DNA of 8,475 nucleotides from Lentimicrobiaceae bacterium. Its GTDB lineage: Bacteria > Bacteroidota > Bacteroidia > Bacteroidales > WCHB1-69. Under the pieces are notes generated by a model, which ran no database searches, was not told where the DNA came from, and saw only the letters and a list, made by a program, of their open reading frames with translations. A program made the position numbers and the translations under genes. Below, piece after piece: positions 1 to 8,475 of the stretch (position 1 is the first letter of the stretch; each line of letters opens with the position of its first letter). The stretch is taken from contig WQSU01000102.1 of assembly GCA_009787675.1 (NCBI GenBank), forward strand, positions 1-8,475. Direction: 5' to 3'.

Positions 1-714
1 GTTAGCAAACCTTACATTCCGGTAATGGCGCATGAAAATACAGTTCAGTCAAACTACCACACTTATGTTGATAGCTTGGGAAAGTATCCTAAAGAGTATT
101 CAGACAGAAATTTATTAAGTTACTACGCTCCGAGAAATATTAAGATAATTAAGTATTTACAAAAACAAAAATGGGTTTCTTCAGCTCAACTTGTGGTAGC
201 AGGGCATTCAGAAGGAAGCTCTGTTGCTGCGAAAATGGCTGTAAAGTATAACAGAATCACTCATCTGATTTATTCAGGTGGCAATCCTATGGGTAGAATT
301 ATGTCCATAATTGGAGGAGACAGAGCAAGAGAAAGCGATACAGACAGTACAAGATTTGGCGAAAACAGTTTTAGATATTGGGAAAAAGTAGTGGAAAATA
401 AAAAGAGCATGGACGCTTCGCATGGCGATACCGACAAAGCCACATTTGAATTTTCATACCCATTCATAAAATATTTGGAAAAACTTAAAATTCCTATCTT
501 GATTTCTTTTGGAACAAAAGATGCATGCGCTCCATTTAATGACTTTTTGCAAGTGGAAACTATAAGGCAGGGAAAAAAGAATTTTACGTTTAAAGCATAC
601 ATTGGCACTGAACATAACTACTTTCCACTAACAGAAGATGGAAAGCCTGATTTCAGTGTTTATAATTGGGATAAGGTGGCGGACGATTGGTTGGATTGGT
701 TGAATAATAATTAA
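1..714 (+). CDS. alpha/beta hydrolase, 5'-truncated by window edge
   Basis: This is the C-terminal part of a serine hydrolase of the alpha/beta fold. The frame is open from base 1, and an internal ATG lies at 25. I treat the gene as partial because the usual first strands and oxyanion-hole segment before the nucleophile are missing. Counting from that ATG, the nucleophile elbow is GHSEGS with Ser62 (G-x-S-x-G). The likely acid is Asp166 in FGTKDACAP, and the likely histidine is His197 in GTEHNYF, so a complete Ser-Asp-His triad is present in the expected order. The segment between strand 5 and the acid forms a lid-like insertion. The substrate cannot be told; esterase or peptidase activity is possible. 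Any signal peptide would lie outside the window. The Fic gene follows after 37 bp on the same strand, so co-transcription is plausible. Confidence 0.85.
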   Translation, partial: VSKPYIPVMAHENTVQSNYHTYVDSLGKYPKEYSDRNLLSYYAPRNIKIIKYLQKQKWVSSAQLVVAGHSEGSSVAAKMAVKYNRITHLIYSGGNPMGRIMSIIGGDRARESDTDSTRFGENSFRYWEKVVENKKSMDASHGDTDKATFEFSYPFIKYLEKLKIPILISFGTKDACAPFNDFLQVETIRQGKKNFTFKAYIGTEHNYFPLTEDGKPDFSVYNWDKVADDWLDWLNNN

Positions 715-751
715 ATGGCAATTTTGTTTGTAAATTGTAAAAAAAAATATT

Positions 752-1873
752 ATGCAAAATTTTGACGAATACATCATACAAGGCGAACCCTCACAAAAAG
801 AGAAGGCGCAAATTTGGCAAACAGCTATTGGGTTGCAAGATGTTGACGGACTGAAACCATCTGATTATCTTATCGAAACGGCAAGAGAAAATATTGAAAA
901 TAAAATCACGATTGGCGAAGTTCAACAAAGGATTGAAAGTTACTACAAACAACCGGAAAATCGGAAACACATTGAAACAGAACGTACTGAGGAAGCAGAC
1001 AAGGTATCGGCTCGCATTACTGAAATTTTATCAAACAAAACTTTTTCGTTTTCACCATTAGAATATATCGAGATTCATCGTCGGCTTTTCACTGGTATTT
1101 ACAAATTTGCAGGGAAAATTCGCGATTATAATATTACAAAAAACGAGTGGGTGTTGAAGGGCCAAAGTGTACTTTATTCTGATTTTAATTTGATTCGTCA
1201 AACACTTGACTATGATTTTGCACAAGAGAAACAATTTGATTATGACACAGTAGACTATTTACAATCAATCCAACATATTGCAAAATTTATTTCCGGAATT
1301 TGGCAAATTCACGCTTTTGGAGAAGGAAATACAAGAACCACTGCAGTTTTTGCAATAAAATATCTGCGTTCCTTTAGTTTTGATATTGATAATAAACTCT
1401 TTGCTGAACATTCGTGGTATTTCCGCAATGCACTTGTACGAGCAAATTTCAAGGATTTAAAAAACAACATTCACGCCACAACCGATTATTTAATGCGTTT
1501 TTTCGGTAATTTGTTGCTAAACGAAAGCAATACTCTCAAAAACAGAGAGTTACTATTAAAATGGAAAAGTGAACAAAATTTTCAAAGTGCAAAAAATGAA
1601 GAAAATGAAATTTCAAAGAGCAATCTTTGCACTTTGAATTGCACTTTGAAAGAACATTTTGTATTAGAATTTCTAAAAGACAATCCCAAAGCAACACAAA
1701 CAGAAATTGCAGCACATATAAAAAAATCAGAACGAACAGTAAAAACCATTACGATTAATCTACAACAAAAAAAATTGCTTGAACGACAAAAGGGTAAACG
1801 CAATGGCTACTGGATTGTAAAAGAAAATATTGATACTGTAAATGATACTGTAAAACCTCAAAATGAAACATAA
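752..1873 (+). CDS. Fic-family adenylyltransferase-like protein with fused VbhA-like antitoxin segment and C-terminal winged helix
   Basis: Fic enzymes usually transfer AMP from ATP to a hydroxyl side chain of a target protein, acting in the cytoplasm. Three modules are visible. Residues about 14-66 resemble the VbhA-type inhibitory antitoxin, here fused in cis (IWQTAIGLQDVDGLKPS onward). Residues about 80-255 are the Fic core, with the motif HAFGEGNTR: His187 catalytic, Glu191 for the metal, Asn193 and Arg195 for phosphates. The segment around residues 130-145 is the probable flap that docks the target. Residues about 300-358 form a winged helix-turn-helix (TQTEIAAHIKKSERTVKTI). Oddities: the usual HPF is HAF, the second motif arginine (RxxR) is alanine, and the antitoxin motif is degenerate. 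Two perfect 12-bp tandem duplications encode CTLN-CTLK and DTVN-DTVK on either side of the winged helix. The start at 752 gives the full antitoxin segment; its leader is A-rich without a Shine-Dalgarno. The gene overlaps the next one by 11 bp. It could be a self-regulating AMPylator or a toxin-antitoxin relic; the Fic assignment itself is firm. Confidence 0.93.
   Translation: MQNFDEYIIQGEPSQKEKAQIWQTAIGLQDVDGLKPSDYLIETARENIENKITIGEVQQRIESYYKQPENRKHIETERTEEADKVSARITEILSNKTFSFSPLEYIEIHRRLFTGIYKFAGKIRDYNITKNEWVLKGQSVLYSDFNLIRQTLDYDFAQEKQFDYDTVDYLQSIQHIAKFISGIWQIHAFGEGNTRTTAVFAIKYLRSFSFDIDNKLFAEHSWYFRNALVRANFKDLKNNIHATTDYLMRFFGNLLLNESNTLKNRELLLKWKSEQNFQSAKNEENEISKSNLCTLNCTLKEHFVLEFLKDNPKATQTEIAAHIKKSERTVKTITINLQQKKLLERQKGKRNGYWIVKENIDTVNDTVKPQNET
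1627..1650 (+). repeat. 12-bp tandem duplication in Fic linker
   Basis: TTGCACTTTGAA occurs twice with no spacer (1627-1638 and 1639-1650). The unit keeps the frame and encodes CTLN-CTLK (residues 293-300) just before the winged helix. A 13-bp inverted copy, TTCAAAGTGCAAA, lies upstream at 1581-1593 and pairs with 1626-1638. Confidence 0.9.
1831..1854 (+). repeat. 12-bp tandem duplication at Fic C-terminus
   Basis: TGATACTGTAAA occurs twice with no spacer (1831-1842 and 1843-1854), encoding DTVN-DTVK (residues 361-368) just after the winged helix. It has the same unit length and a similar xT(L/V)N peptide pattern to the duplication at 1627-1650, but a different DNA sequence. Confidence 0.9.
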
Positions 1874-4130
1874 AAAACGCTACTACATCCTAATCCCACT
1901 GTTGCTCCTAATCATTTTAGGAATCATCCTTTTTTCTAATGAAAAAGTGGTGGAAAGCGTTAGAAAACAAACGGCGCAAATTATGAAAACAGAGTTTATT
2001 CCCAATCAAAACAGAGCAATTGAAAGTTGCGAAGTATTTACCCAAAAAGATTCAATTTATGAAGATTTTAGAAATAGTTTTCGCTTCCAGTTTCAAACCA
2101 TTGGCGTGGCTACCTTCTCCGATAGTAGCCGGTTGATTGTGATCTCTGAACCCCCACCCTATTTTGATATAGATACCATAAAATCCATACTTTTAAAATT
2201 TTCACACGCTGTGGAAACCAGAAATCATCAAATTGGCTACGATGGTTTTGTTACCGATATTTTAATTTCTATGGTGAATGCCACCGATGAAAATGTGCAA
2301 AACATCATAAAAAAATTATCTGAAGTGCTTTATATGTCTGATTATAAACCTGTATCCATTACTTTGCCGGTGGCGCATGAGCGTGTTTATTTTTCGGAAG
2401 AGAATTTAGATTACCAAATTACCTTGTACGAATTTAATGAATGGTTTCTCAATAACCATGAGCCTTTTATTCAACTGCATGATACCAACACTGTTTACAC
2501 TGTTTCTTCTATTTTTGAAAACAAAAACAGCGGCGTGTTTTTCAGTCAAATGCCCGGCTTCGTTGCCTGGGCGCTCCCAAAAAAGACCGATATAGCAGAA
2601 CATATCGCTGATATTCGTCAGTTTACGCTTGATGCTGACCTCATTCTCGGCGCCTTAGCCGACACCTCCATGCTTGTGATTATTGGGCGTGAACGGGAAG
2701 CCCCGCTGCACGAATTGCCACCGCTTTACGTGGAAACGATCCTGCTGCTGGCTTCTATCACCGAAAAAGAGTTGTCGCAAAGTTTGGATATTAACGACTT
2801 TTTAGCAGGGAAAATGAAAAATGGTCGCGACTGGTGCCCCACATATCTTAGCAAGGAATTGGAACACACAGAATTTGGTAACCTCATGACGTTAACCGAT
2901 ATTTTGCTGAAAGACTGGTCGGAGAGCGGAACCATACAGGAATATAACTTCAAATACCCACATCCCAAATATTACCCTTTTAAGAAACCGCTTTTTAGAA
3001 TGTTGGGATTAAACGAGTTGGTGTACAACTGGAATACTGCCAATGCCATGTATGCCATTGACCTTCCCGCCGCCACTATCTACACGTTAAACCGTACCGG
3101 TTCGCTGCCTGTTTCCTATTTCAACTCGCAGGAACGCGCGCAAAGCATTGGCAGACAGTATGAACGCCAAGCCTATAACTATTTTGCCAAACTCGGCAAC
3201 ACCGATTTGGTACGGGTAGTGCAATACACCGCTTTGTATCAATTGTTTATTGACAACGAAATTACTTATTCTGGCGAGATAGACAATGCCTCTCCCAAAA
3301 ACAAACCTTACCTGCTGTTAACCCCTACAAAAAATTTGTTAAATCATTTTAAGGATTTAAAAGATGAAGAGATTACTTTTGTTTGCGACTCCTCATCAAA
3401 AAGAATGTTCAGTTTGTTTCAAAAAGATAAAGTGATGGAACAAATCAGAGATAATGAAGTAAAATACAACTACAAATACAGTGAACAAGAGATTGCACGC
3501 ATTATGGAGCAGGTGAAAAAAGATAATACGGAGAGTTTGTCCAAAGATTTTAAAAATGTGCGCTCCCTGCTGCAAAACCTTTCGGAAGAGCAGTTTAACA
3601 AAGTGGCAAAACAGTTAGCATATCCACGTGGAGAGCGCATCAACAATCAAGAAACTTATCAAACTTATTTAAAAGCCAAAAAGCTGAACAGCCTCATGCA
3701 CAGCCTCGGCAAAAACAATTTGGATTTGTTGGGTTTAGATTTGAATACCGTAAAAAACTTTTTTGTAAACCATCTCGCCTCATCGTCTGCAAAATATTTA
3801 AAGACACCTTCTGTCATAGTTACTTATAATGATATGCGAACCACAGGTGGGCATAATCTTTCCTCTAAAATCAGTCGGGTAAACTCGTTGCAAAACTACA
3901 AACGCGATGATGGGGGGGCGCGTTACACCGAAAAGCCAACTGCCAAAAACGAAACCCCTGTGAGTGGCGAGCGAAAACCTGTTACCAACAGCAACCCGTC
4001 GCAAACTGCTAAGCCTAAAACTACTGCCACTGCAAGCGCCACGCCTGCGTCAAAACCAACAGCGCAACAAAATATACGCCCGAGAACAGAGGTTGTTTCA
4101 GGCGGAGAGAGGGGACATAGGGGGTTTTGA
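1863..4130 (+). CDS. unrecognised 755-aa protein with N-terminal membrane anchor and disordered C-terminal tail
   Basis: I do not recognise this family and assign no function. The N-terminus is MKHKKRYY followed by a Leu/Ile-rich hydrophobic stretch (about residues 7-25), without a clear cleavage site. This fits a signal anchor with the bulk of the protein outside the inner membrane. Residues about 30-520 look globular, with many aromatic residues and a helical stretch near 430-465 (FAKLGNTDLVRVVQYTALYQ). Residues about 525-620 are charged and probably helical. From about residue 680 the protein becomes a Thr/Ala/Pro/Lys-rich low-complexity tail ending in GERGHRGF. No catalytic motif stands out. 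The ATG overlaps the Fic stop by 11 bp, which suggests translational coupling. The middle of the gene looks less AT-rich than the Fic gene, so the two may have different histories. A G7 tract at 3912-3918 opens the tail region; a slip of one base either way would truncate the tail. Confidence 0.8.
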   Translation: MKHKKRYYILIPLLLLIILGIILFSNEKVVESVRKQTAQIMKTEFIPNQNRAIESCEVFTQKDSIYEDFRNSFRFQFQTIGVATFSDSSRLIVISEPPPYFDIDTIKSILLKFSHAVETRNHQIGYDGFVTDILISMVNATDENVQNIIKKLSEVLYMSDYKPVSITLPVAHERVYFSEENLDYQITLYEFNEWFLNNHEPFIQLHDTNTVYTVSSIFENKNSGVFFSQMPGFVAWALPKKTDIAEHIADIRQFTLDADLILGALADTSMLVIIGREREAPLHELPPLYVETILLLASITEKELSQSLDINDFLAGKMKNGRDWCPTYLSKELEHTEFGNLMTLTDILLKDWSESGTIQEYNFKYPHPKYYPFKKPLFRMLGLNELVYNWNTANAMYAIDLPAATIYTLNRTGSLPVSYFNSQERAQSIGRQYERQAYNYFAKLGNTDLVRVVQYTALYQLFIDNEITYSGEIDNASPKNKPYLLLTPTKNLLNHFKDLKDEEITFVCDSSSKRMFSLFQKDKVMEQIRDNEVKYNYKYSEQEIARIMEQVKKDNTESLSKDFKNVRSLLQNLSEEQFNKVAKQLAYPRGERINNQETYQTYLKAKKLNSLMHSLGKNNLDLLGLDLNTVKNFFVNHLASSSAKYLKTPSVIVTYNDMRTTGGHNLSSKISRVNSLQNYKRDDGGARYTEKPTAKNETPVSGERKPVTNSNPSQTAKPKTTATASATPASKPTAQQNIRPRTEVVSGGERGHRGF

Positions 4131-4142
4131 GAAAACAGAAAA

Positions 4143-4168
4143 TTCATTCAAAACTATAAGTGAATGAA
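4143..4168. repeat. 8-bp inverted repeat downstream of orphan gene
   Basis: TTCATTCA (4143-4150) and TGAATGAA (4161-4168) are perfect complements around a 10-nt loop. The repeat lies just after the stop of the 755-aa gene. It is followed by A's, not T's, on the + strand, so it is not a classical terminator for that gene. Confidence 0.5.
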
Positions 4169-4174
4169 AAAAAC

Positions 4175-4206
4175 TTATTCATTTAAGAAAAGTATTAAAT
4201 GAATAA
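4175..4206. repeat. 12-bp perfect inverted repeat (hairpin or operator) before ssrA
   Basis: TTATTCATTTAA (4175-4186) pairs with TTAAATGAATAA (4195-4206) around an 8-nt loop. On the minus strand the hairpin runs into G followed by seven T's (4174 to 4167), the layout of an intrinsic terminator for transcripts coming from the right. On the + strand it covers the place where the -33 element of the candidate ssrA promoter would lie. Which role is real, terminator, operator or neither, cannot be told from sequence. Confidence 0.5.
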
Positions 4207-4217
4207 TTAGAAAAATG

Positions 4218-4225
4218 TATTTTTG
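4218..4225 (+). promoter_or_regulatory. candidate -7 box of ssrA promoter
   Basis: TATTTTTG matches the Bacteroidota -7 consensus TAnnTTTG exactly. It is followed by CAGCC, almost the same context as the box at 6971. No clear TTTG -33 element lies 19-21 bp upstream. Transcription would begin near 4232, giving a leader of about 70 nt to be removed from the tmRNA 5' end, presumably by RNase P. Confidence 0.45.
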
Positions 4226-4254
4226 CAGCCACAAAAAGTTTGAAATTATTTAAC

Positions 4255-4291
4255 TTTAAATTTTAAATCTTAAATTTTTTAAATTTTAAAT
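4255..4291 (+). repeat. 14-bp AT-only direct repeat in ssrA leader
   Basis: TTTAAATTTTAAAT occurs at 4255-4268 and again at 4278-4291, with a related TTAAATTTTTT between. The block is almost pure A/T and ends 11 bp before the mature tmRNA 5' end. It could be an alternative promoter region, an UP-like element or a bent-DNA tract. Confidence 0.5.
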
Positions 4292-4302
4292 AAATACACA
4301 TT

Positions 4303-4687
4303 GGGGTCGTTTGGTTTTGACAGCATGTATGTGGATTTGTAAGCATGTCGGAGGTTGTGAGATGGTTCCGTTAAAAACTAACTCTCGTAGCCAATAAAAG
4401 GCAACTCTTATGCAATCGCTGCGTAACAGCCGCGATTCCCGACGCATAGACAAGGTTTATAGCCTCGGGTGTTTCCCCGGAAGCTCTGCTTTTCGGCGTC
4501 CGGTACGAAGCATCGTAAAAGAAAAGATAGCCAATGCAGGCTTCAATGCAAAGGCGAAGTTTTAGAAGATAAGCGAAAGCGCAGTCTGCCGAGTACTTTT
4601 CTTTCGCCGACAATTAAACTCAGGCTAAACATGTAGAAAACATTTTTGCAGCACGTTTGGACGCGGGTTCGACTCCCGCCGGCTCCA
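4303..4687 (+). ncRNA. ssrA: placeholder
   Basis: placeholder. Confidence 0.
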
Positions 4688-7600
4688 CAAATATGAAAAT
4701 CAGATAGATACACGATTTTTTGAAAAAAGTGTGTCAAATTGTTTCAATCGCATGCTTATTGTTACTATCACCTAATTATAAGCACCTTCTCCACTAAAGC
4801 GTTCTTTTCCTGAGAAATGACCTTGACACTATAGATACCTCCATGAGTTTGCAACGGAATCACTGAATTGGCTCTCGTTAAAATGCCTTGATACACCAAA
4901 CGTCCGCTCATATCCCATATTTCAACGGTGGGTGAAGAGGCGTGCAACGCTTTCACATTTTGGATATATATATTGTTTTGGTGGCTGAAAATTTTAACAT
5001 ATTCTAACTCATTTACCCCAATGCTCAACGAAACAAATGTAACATGAATACTATGGTTATCCATCACATTGTTAAATAGATAATACCCATCAGCAATTGC
5101 CTGCTGATTTGAAGCGCCATCCACTAAAACATTTTCAATCTGATAGCCTGCATGGGGGGCAAAAGTAAAATTTCGTGATTCTCCCTCATTGAGGATGATT
5201 TCTCCCACAGGCGAAATCGTTCCATTTTCACCTGCTGTAGCATTAATGGCGTAAGTAGCAATACCTTTTCCTTTCAAGGGTATGACCTTATCCCACGCGC
5301 CTTGACTTTTGAAAGTAATTGTAGCGTTATATACTTTTTGTTCTGTAGGTAAAAAAGTAACAGAAAACGTACCTCCAACAAGAGGATCCCATGTCGTTTC
5401 TATTATATTGAAAGCCTCTGCATCTGCTCCACCTTTAGTGTAAGTAATCTCTTCTGTTAAAAGCGCTCCAGAAATAGAAATACTTTGAGATAAAGAGCTC
5501 GTGTTTATGATTACATTATTGAAGTTTAAGGAAGATGGATAAACCGCCAACATGGGTCCAGGCGCTGTTCTATAGTTCGATACTGCTGTTTTTGTTCTTT
5601 TGAGTGTCAGAACATTATCTGCGGTTATCGGATCGCCAATCACTACACCATCAATAAAAATATCCGGCGAAGAAAAGTAGGGAATACGCACATGGTTCTG
5701 TCCATCAGGGAAATAACTACCTGATTCGTAGGTCATTATCGAACACACTTTATCGCCACTAATCGTTCCTCTCCATCCTGATGAATAGTAAAAGAGTCCT
5801 GGACCCGCTTGGTACATCTGTTCTGCATGATGCCCACACCCCATATTGTGTCCAACTTCATGAACAGCCGTATAAGTCCAACTTGTTTGTTGTACTCTGG
5901 ATAATGCAACTGCAAGATAATCCTCCCAAAAGCCATTTTCATCATCCAAAAGCCATGCAACCCCTCCGGTAAAATCCACCTTAGGAATAAACACGATCTC
6001 ATCGGCATAATATTGGTCACGCAAATCGTGTACCTCATCCATATAACCATCCCAAGGATCAGTAATTCTGTACAGATCTTCAATTGTGTTATCTTCAACA
6101 TAATCAGTTAAATGAACATAAGCAATACGAAAGGTAATCCCTGTGCCTGAGTTATCCATGGCAAGATTAGACTTTTGAAATGCCTGAGCAATCAAATCAT
6201 CGATATCTGTAACCAAACTACTTTCTAATGCCCATTGAGCAGCTGCCGGAGTATAAACCATAAGCAAATCAATAACTACAGGGTCATCAATGCCTTTGTT
6301 GCTTTGTCCCGATTTTTCATACTGTTGCTGCCGTTGCTCAGGAATTAAGGCATCGGCACAATTCAAGGCAGTGGCATCCAATTTCGACTTTTTCACCTGA
6401 GAGAGGTAAGCCGTTCCCTCCTTAACCACCGCAAAAAAAGATTCGTCTTCTTGGGGCAGTTCCGCTGCAATGGAAATCGTATTTTCCGAAACCACCATGA
6501 AACAATAGCCAAATTTCGTATTCACAATTTTAGAAATAATGCTGGTTCTGCCAAAATAATTTCGTTCAACATGAGTGATTACGGATTTATATTGCTTGTC
6601 CTCAAAAAAACCAAGCAATAGCGTATCGCCTATATGGCTTGGGTTAAGATTCACTAACTGTTTGTTGTAATCAAACAAACGATACCGGTCAGCATCTTTA
6701 AAGATTTCTTTTACAATAAGATTACTACTTTCCTGCGCTTGAAGGTTTTTGGCGCCGGAAGCATTAAGCTCAATAAGGTTTTGTGAATTTGCAGGAACCC
6801 AGAAGGATACTAAAAATAAAACTATTAAAACTTTTTTTAAAACAAGAATAACTAATTTTTCCATAATATATTTTTTTTTGAAAGATATGGGCGAAAATAG
6901 TATAATTATTTAATTATGGGTTGAATTCTTTACGTATAAGAAGACAAACAGTATCATATTAAACTTTATATATTTTTGCAACCTTAAACCCAAATATCTA
7001 TTCGCCATGCATTCCATTTGCTTTCATTTTCAGGTAAATCACCCGTATATATTGCGCACCTACCGCTTTTTCGACATCAACCAAAAGCACGATTATTTTG
7101 ATATTTATCAAAATAATTATTGGATAAATCGTTTGGCGGAAAGAAGCTATCTACCTGCAAATCAGATGATATTGAATATCATCGAAAAATATGGCAAGGA
7201 GGTAGCTTTTAATTTTAGTATTTCAGGAACCACTTTAGAACTGTTTAAAGATTATTGTCCTGAAGTGATTGAGAGTTTTAAGAAATTGCTTGCCACCGGT
7301 TGTGTGGAGATTACTGGAAGTACGTTCTCTCACAGTTTAGCCGCGCTCAACAACAAGTCCACATTCGTAGAACAGGTGAAATTGCAGGAAAAGATGTTGC
7401 TGGAAACATTTGACGTAAAACCTGTTACTTTTTGCAATACGGAAATTATCTATTCGGATGAGATCGGCGAATGGTTGTTTGAGTTGGGTTACAAGGTGGT
7501 GTTAACCGAAGGCGCCAAGCATATCTTGGGTTGGAAAAGTCCCTGTTATCTCTATTGCAATCCTTTCCAACCGGAGCAAAAACTGATGCTGAGAAGTTAC

Positions 7601-8475
7601 CAACTCTGTGATGATATCACTTTGCGTTTTTCAGATAAAAATTGGAGTGAATATCCTCTCACCGCAGATAAATATATGAATTTTTTGAGCGGCATTGCCC
7701 CAGATACCCCCTTTATCAATCTCTTTTTTGATTATGAAACCGTAGGGATCTACCAAGTTAAAGAATCGGGCATTTTTGATTTTTTCCATACGCTTTTTTC
7801 CCGATTAGCGGAGTCGGAAAACTACAATTTCATTATGAGTAAAGAAATATTGGAATCAGAAGCTCCCACTTCCACCATGCACGCACCATGGGCAATCTCC
7901 TGTTCAGGCGATGAAAAAGACACCAACGAATGGATAGGCAACGAGTTGCAAGAAGAAGCCTTTAATAAACTGTTTCAATTAGAACCGCTTTATTTACAAT
8001 CTGAAAATGAAGTAGCCAAACAATCGTGGTTGCGCCTGCAAAATGCACTTTATTTTAACTTTATGGGAACAAAATGGTTTCCCCAACACGCAGTGAAGAA
8101 ACATTTTGAAGTATATCCCTCTCCTTACCAGGCGTTTATTAATTATATGAATGTATTGAATGATGTGCGGTTGCAATTAGAAAAATAATGAACAATCAAA
8201 GAATCGGAACCTTTATACAACATTTTTTTGCAAATAACGGAAAGTTTTCGTTGTTTTTAGAGCAACAAGCCGTTGATTTGTGGGCGGAAACAGTGGGTGA
8301 GTTTATTGCCCAGCAAACCACTAAAATATCTGCTAAACAAGGCGTTCTGTATATTTCCATACCCAATGCAGCGCTTAGGTTTGAGATTTTGAACAGCCGC
8401 TCGCAAATTATTACCCAAATCAACGAGAAATTAGGCTGCGAAGTGATTAAAGGAATTATTGTCAAATAACAAAAC

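Overview
The window reads as a piece of a Bacteroidota chromosome, probably Bacteroidales or a close relative. Four things support this: a secreted protease with a type IX secretion (por secretion) C-terminal sorting domain, TAnnTTTG-type -7 promoter boxes, AT-rich leaders without Shine-Dalgarno sequences, and a tmRNA whose tag ends in YAIAA, close to the YALAA endings known in this phylum. The assignment comes from these signatures, not from a database match.

Layout. Positions 1-714 hold the 3' part of an alpha/beta hydrolase gene cut by the window edge. It is followed on the same strand, after 37 bp, by a 373-aa Fic-family protein (752-1873) with an N-terminal VbhA-like antitoxin segment and a C-terminal winged helix. 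The Fic gene overlaps by 11 bp a 755-aa membrane-anchored protein that I do not recognise (1863-4130). Positions 4131-4302 are an AT-rich spacer with inverted and direct repeats. The tmRNA gene ssrA lies at 4303-4687. A 698-aa secreted metzincin protease is convergent to it (6864 to 4768, minus strand). A 142-bp divergent promoter region separates the protease from a + strand pair: a GH57 alpha-amylase-like protein (7007-8188) and a DUF721/DciA-like protein (8188-8469), overlapping as TAATG.

How the parts fit. The hydrolase, Fic and orphan genes look co-transcribed. The Fic stop/orphan start overlap suggests translational coupling, so the orphan protein could be a partner of the Fic enzyme or simply a downstream neighbour joined to it by recombination. 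The right half looks like ordinary core genome: trans-translation RNA, an exported protease, polyglucan metabolism and a replication-linked DUF721 protein. The parts most worth a second look are the two 12-bp in-frame duplications flanking the Fic winged helix, the orphan 755-aa protein, the unusual tmRNA tag, the hairpin-rich spacer before ssrA, and the altered conserved motifs in the GH57 protein. I did not find a clear new multi-gene defence or mobile system.
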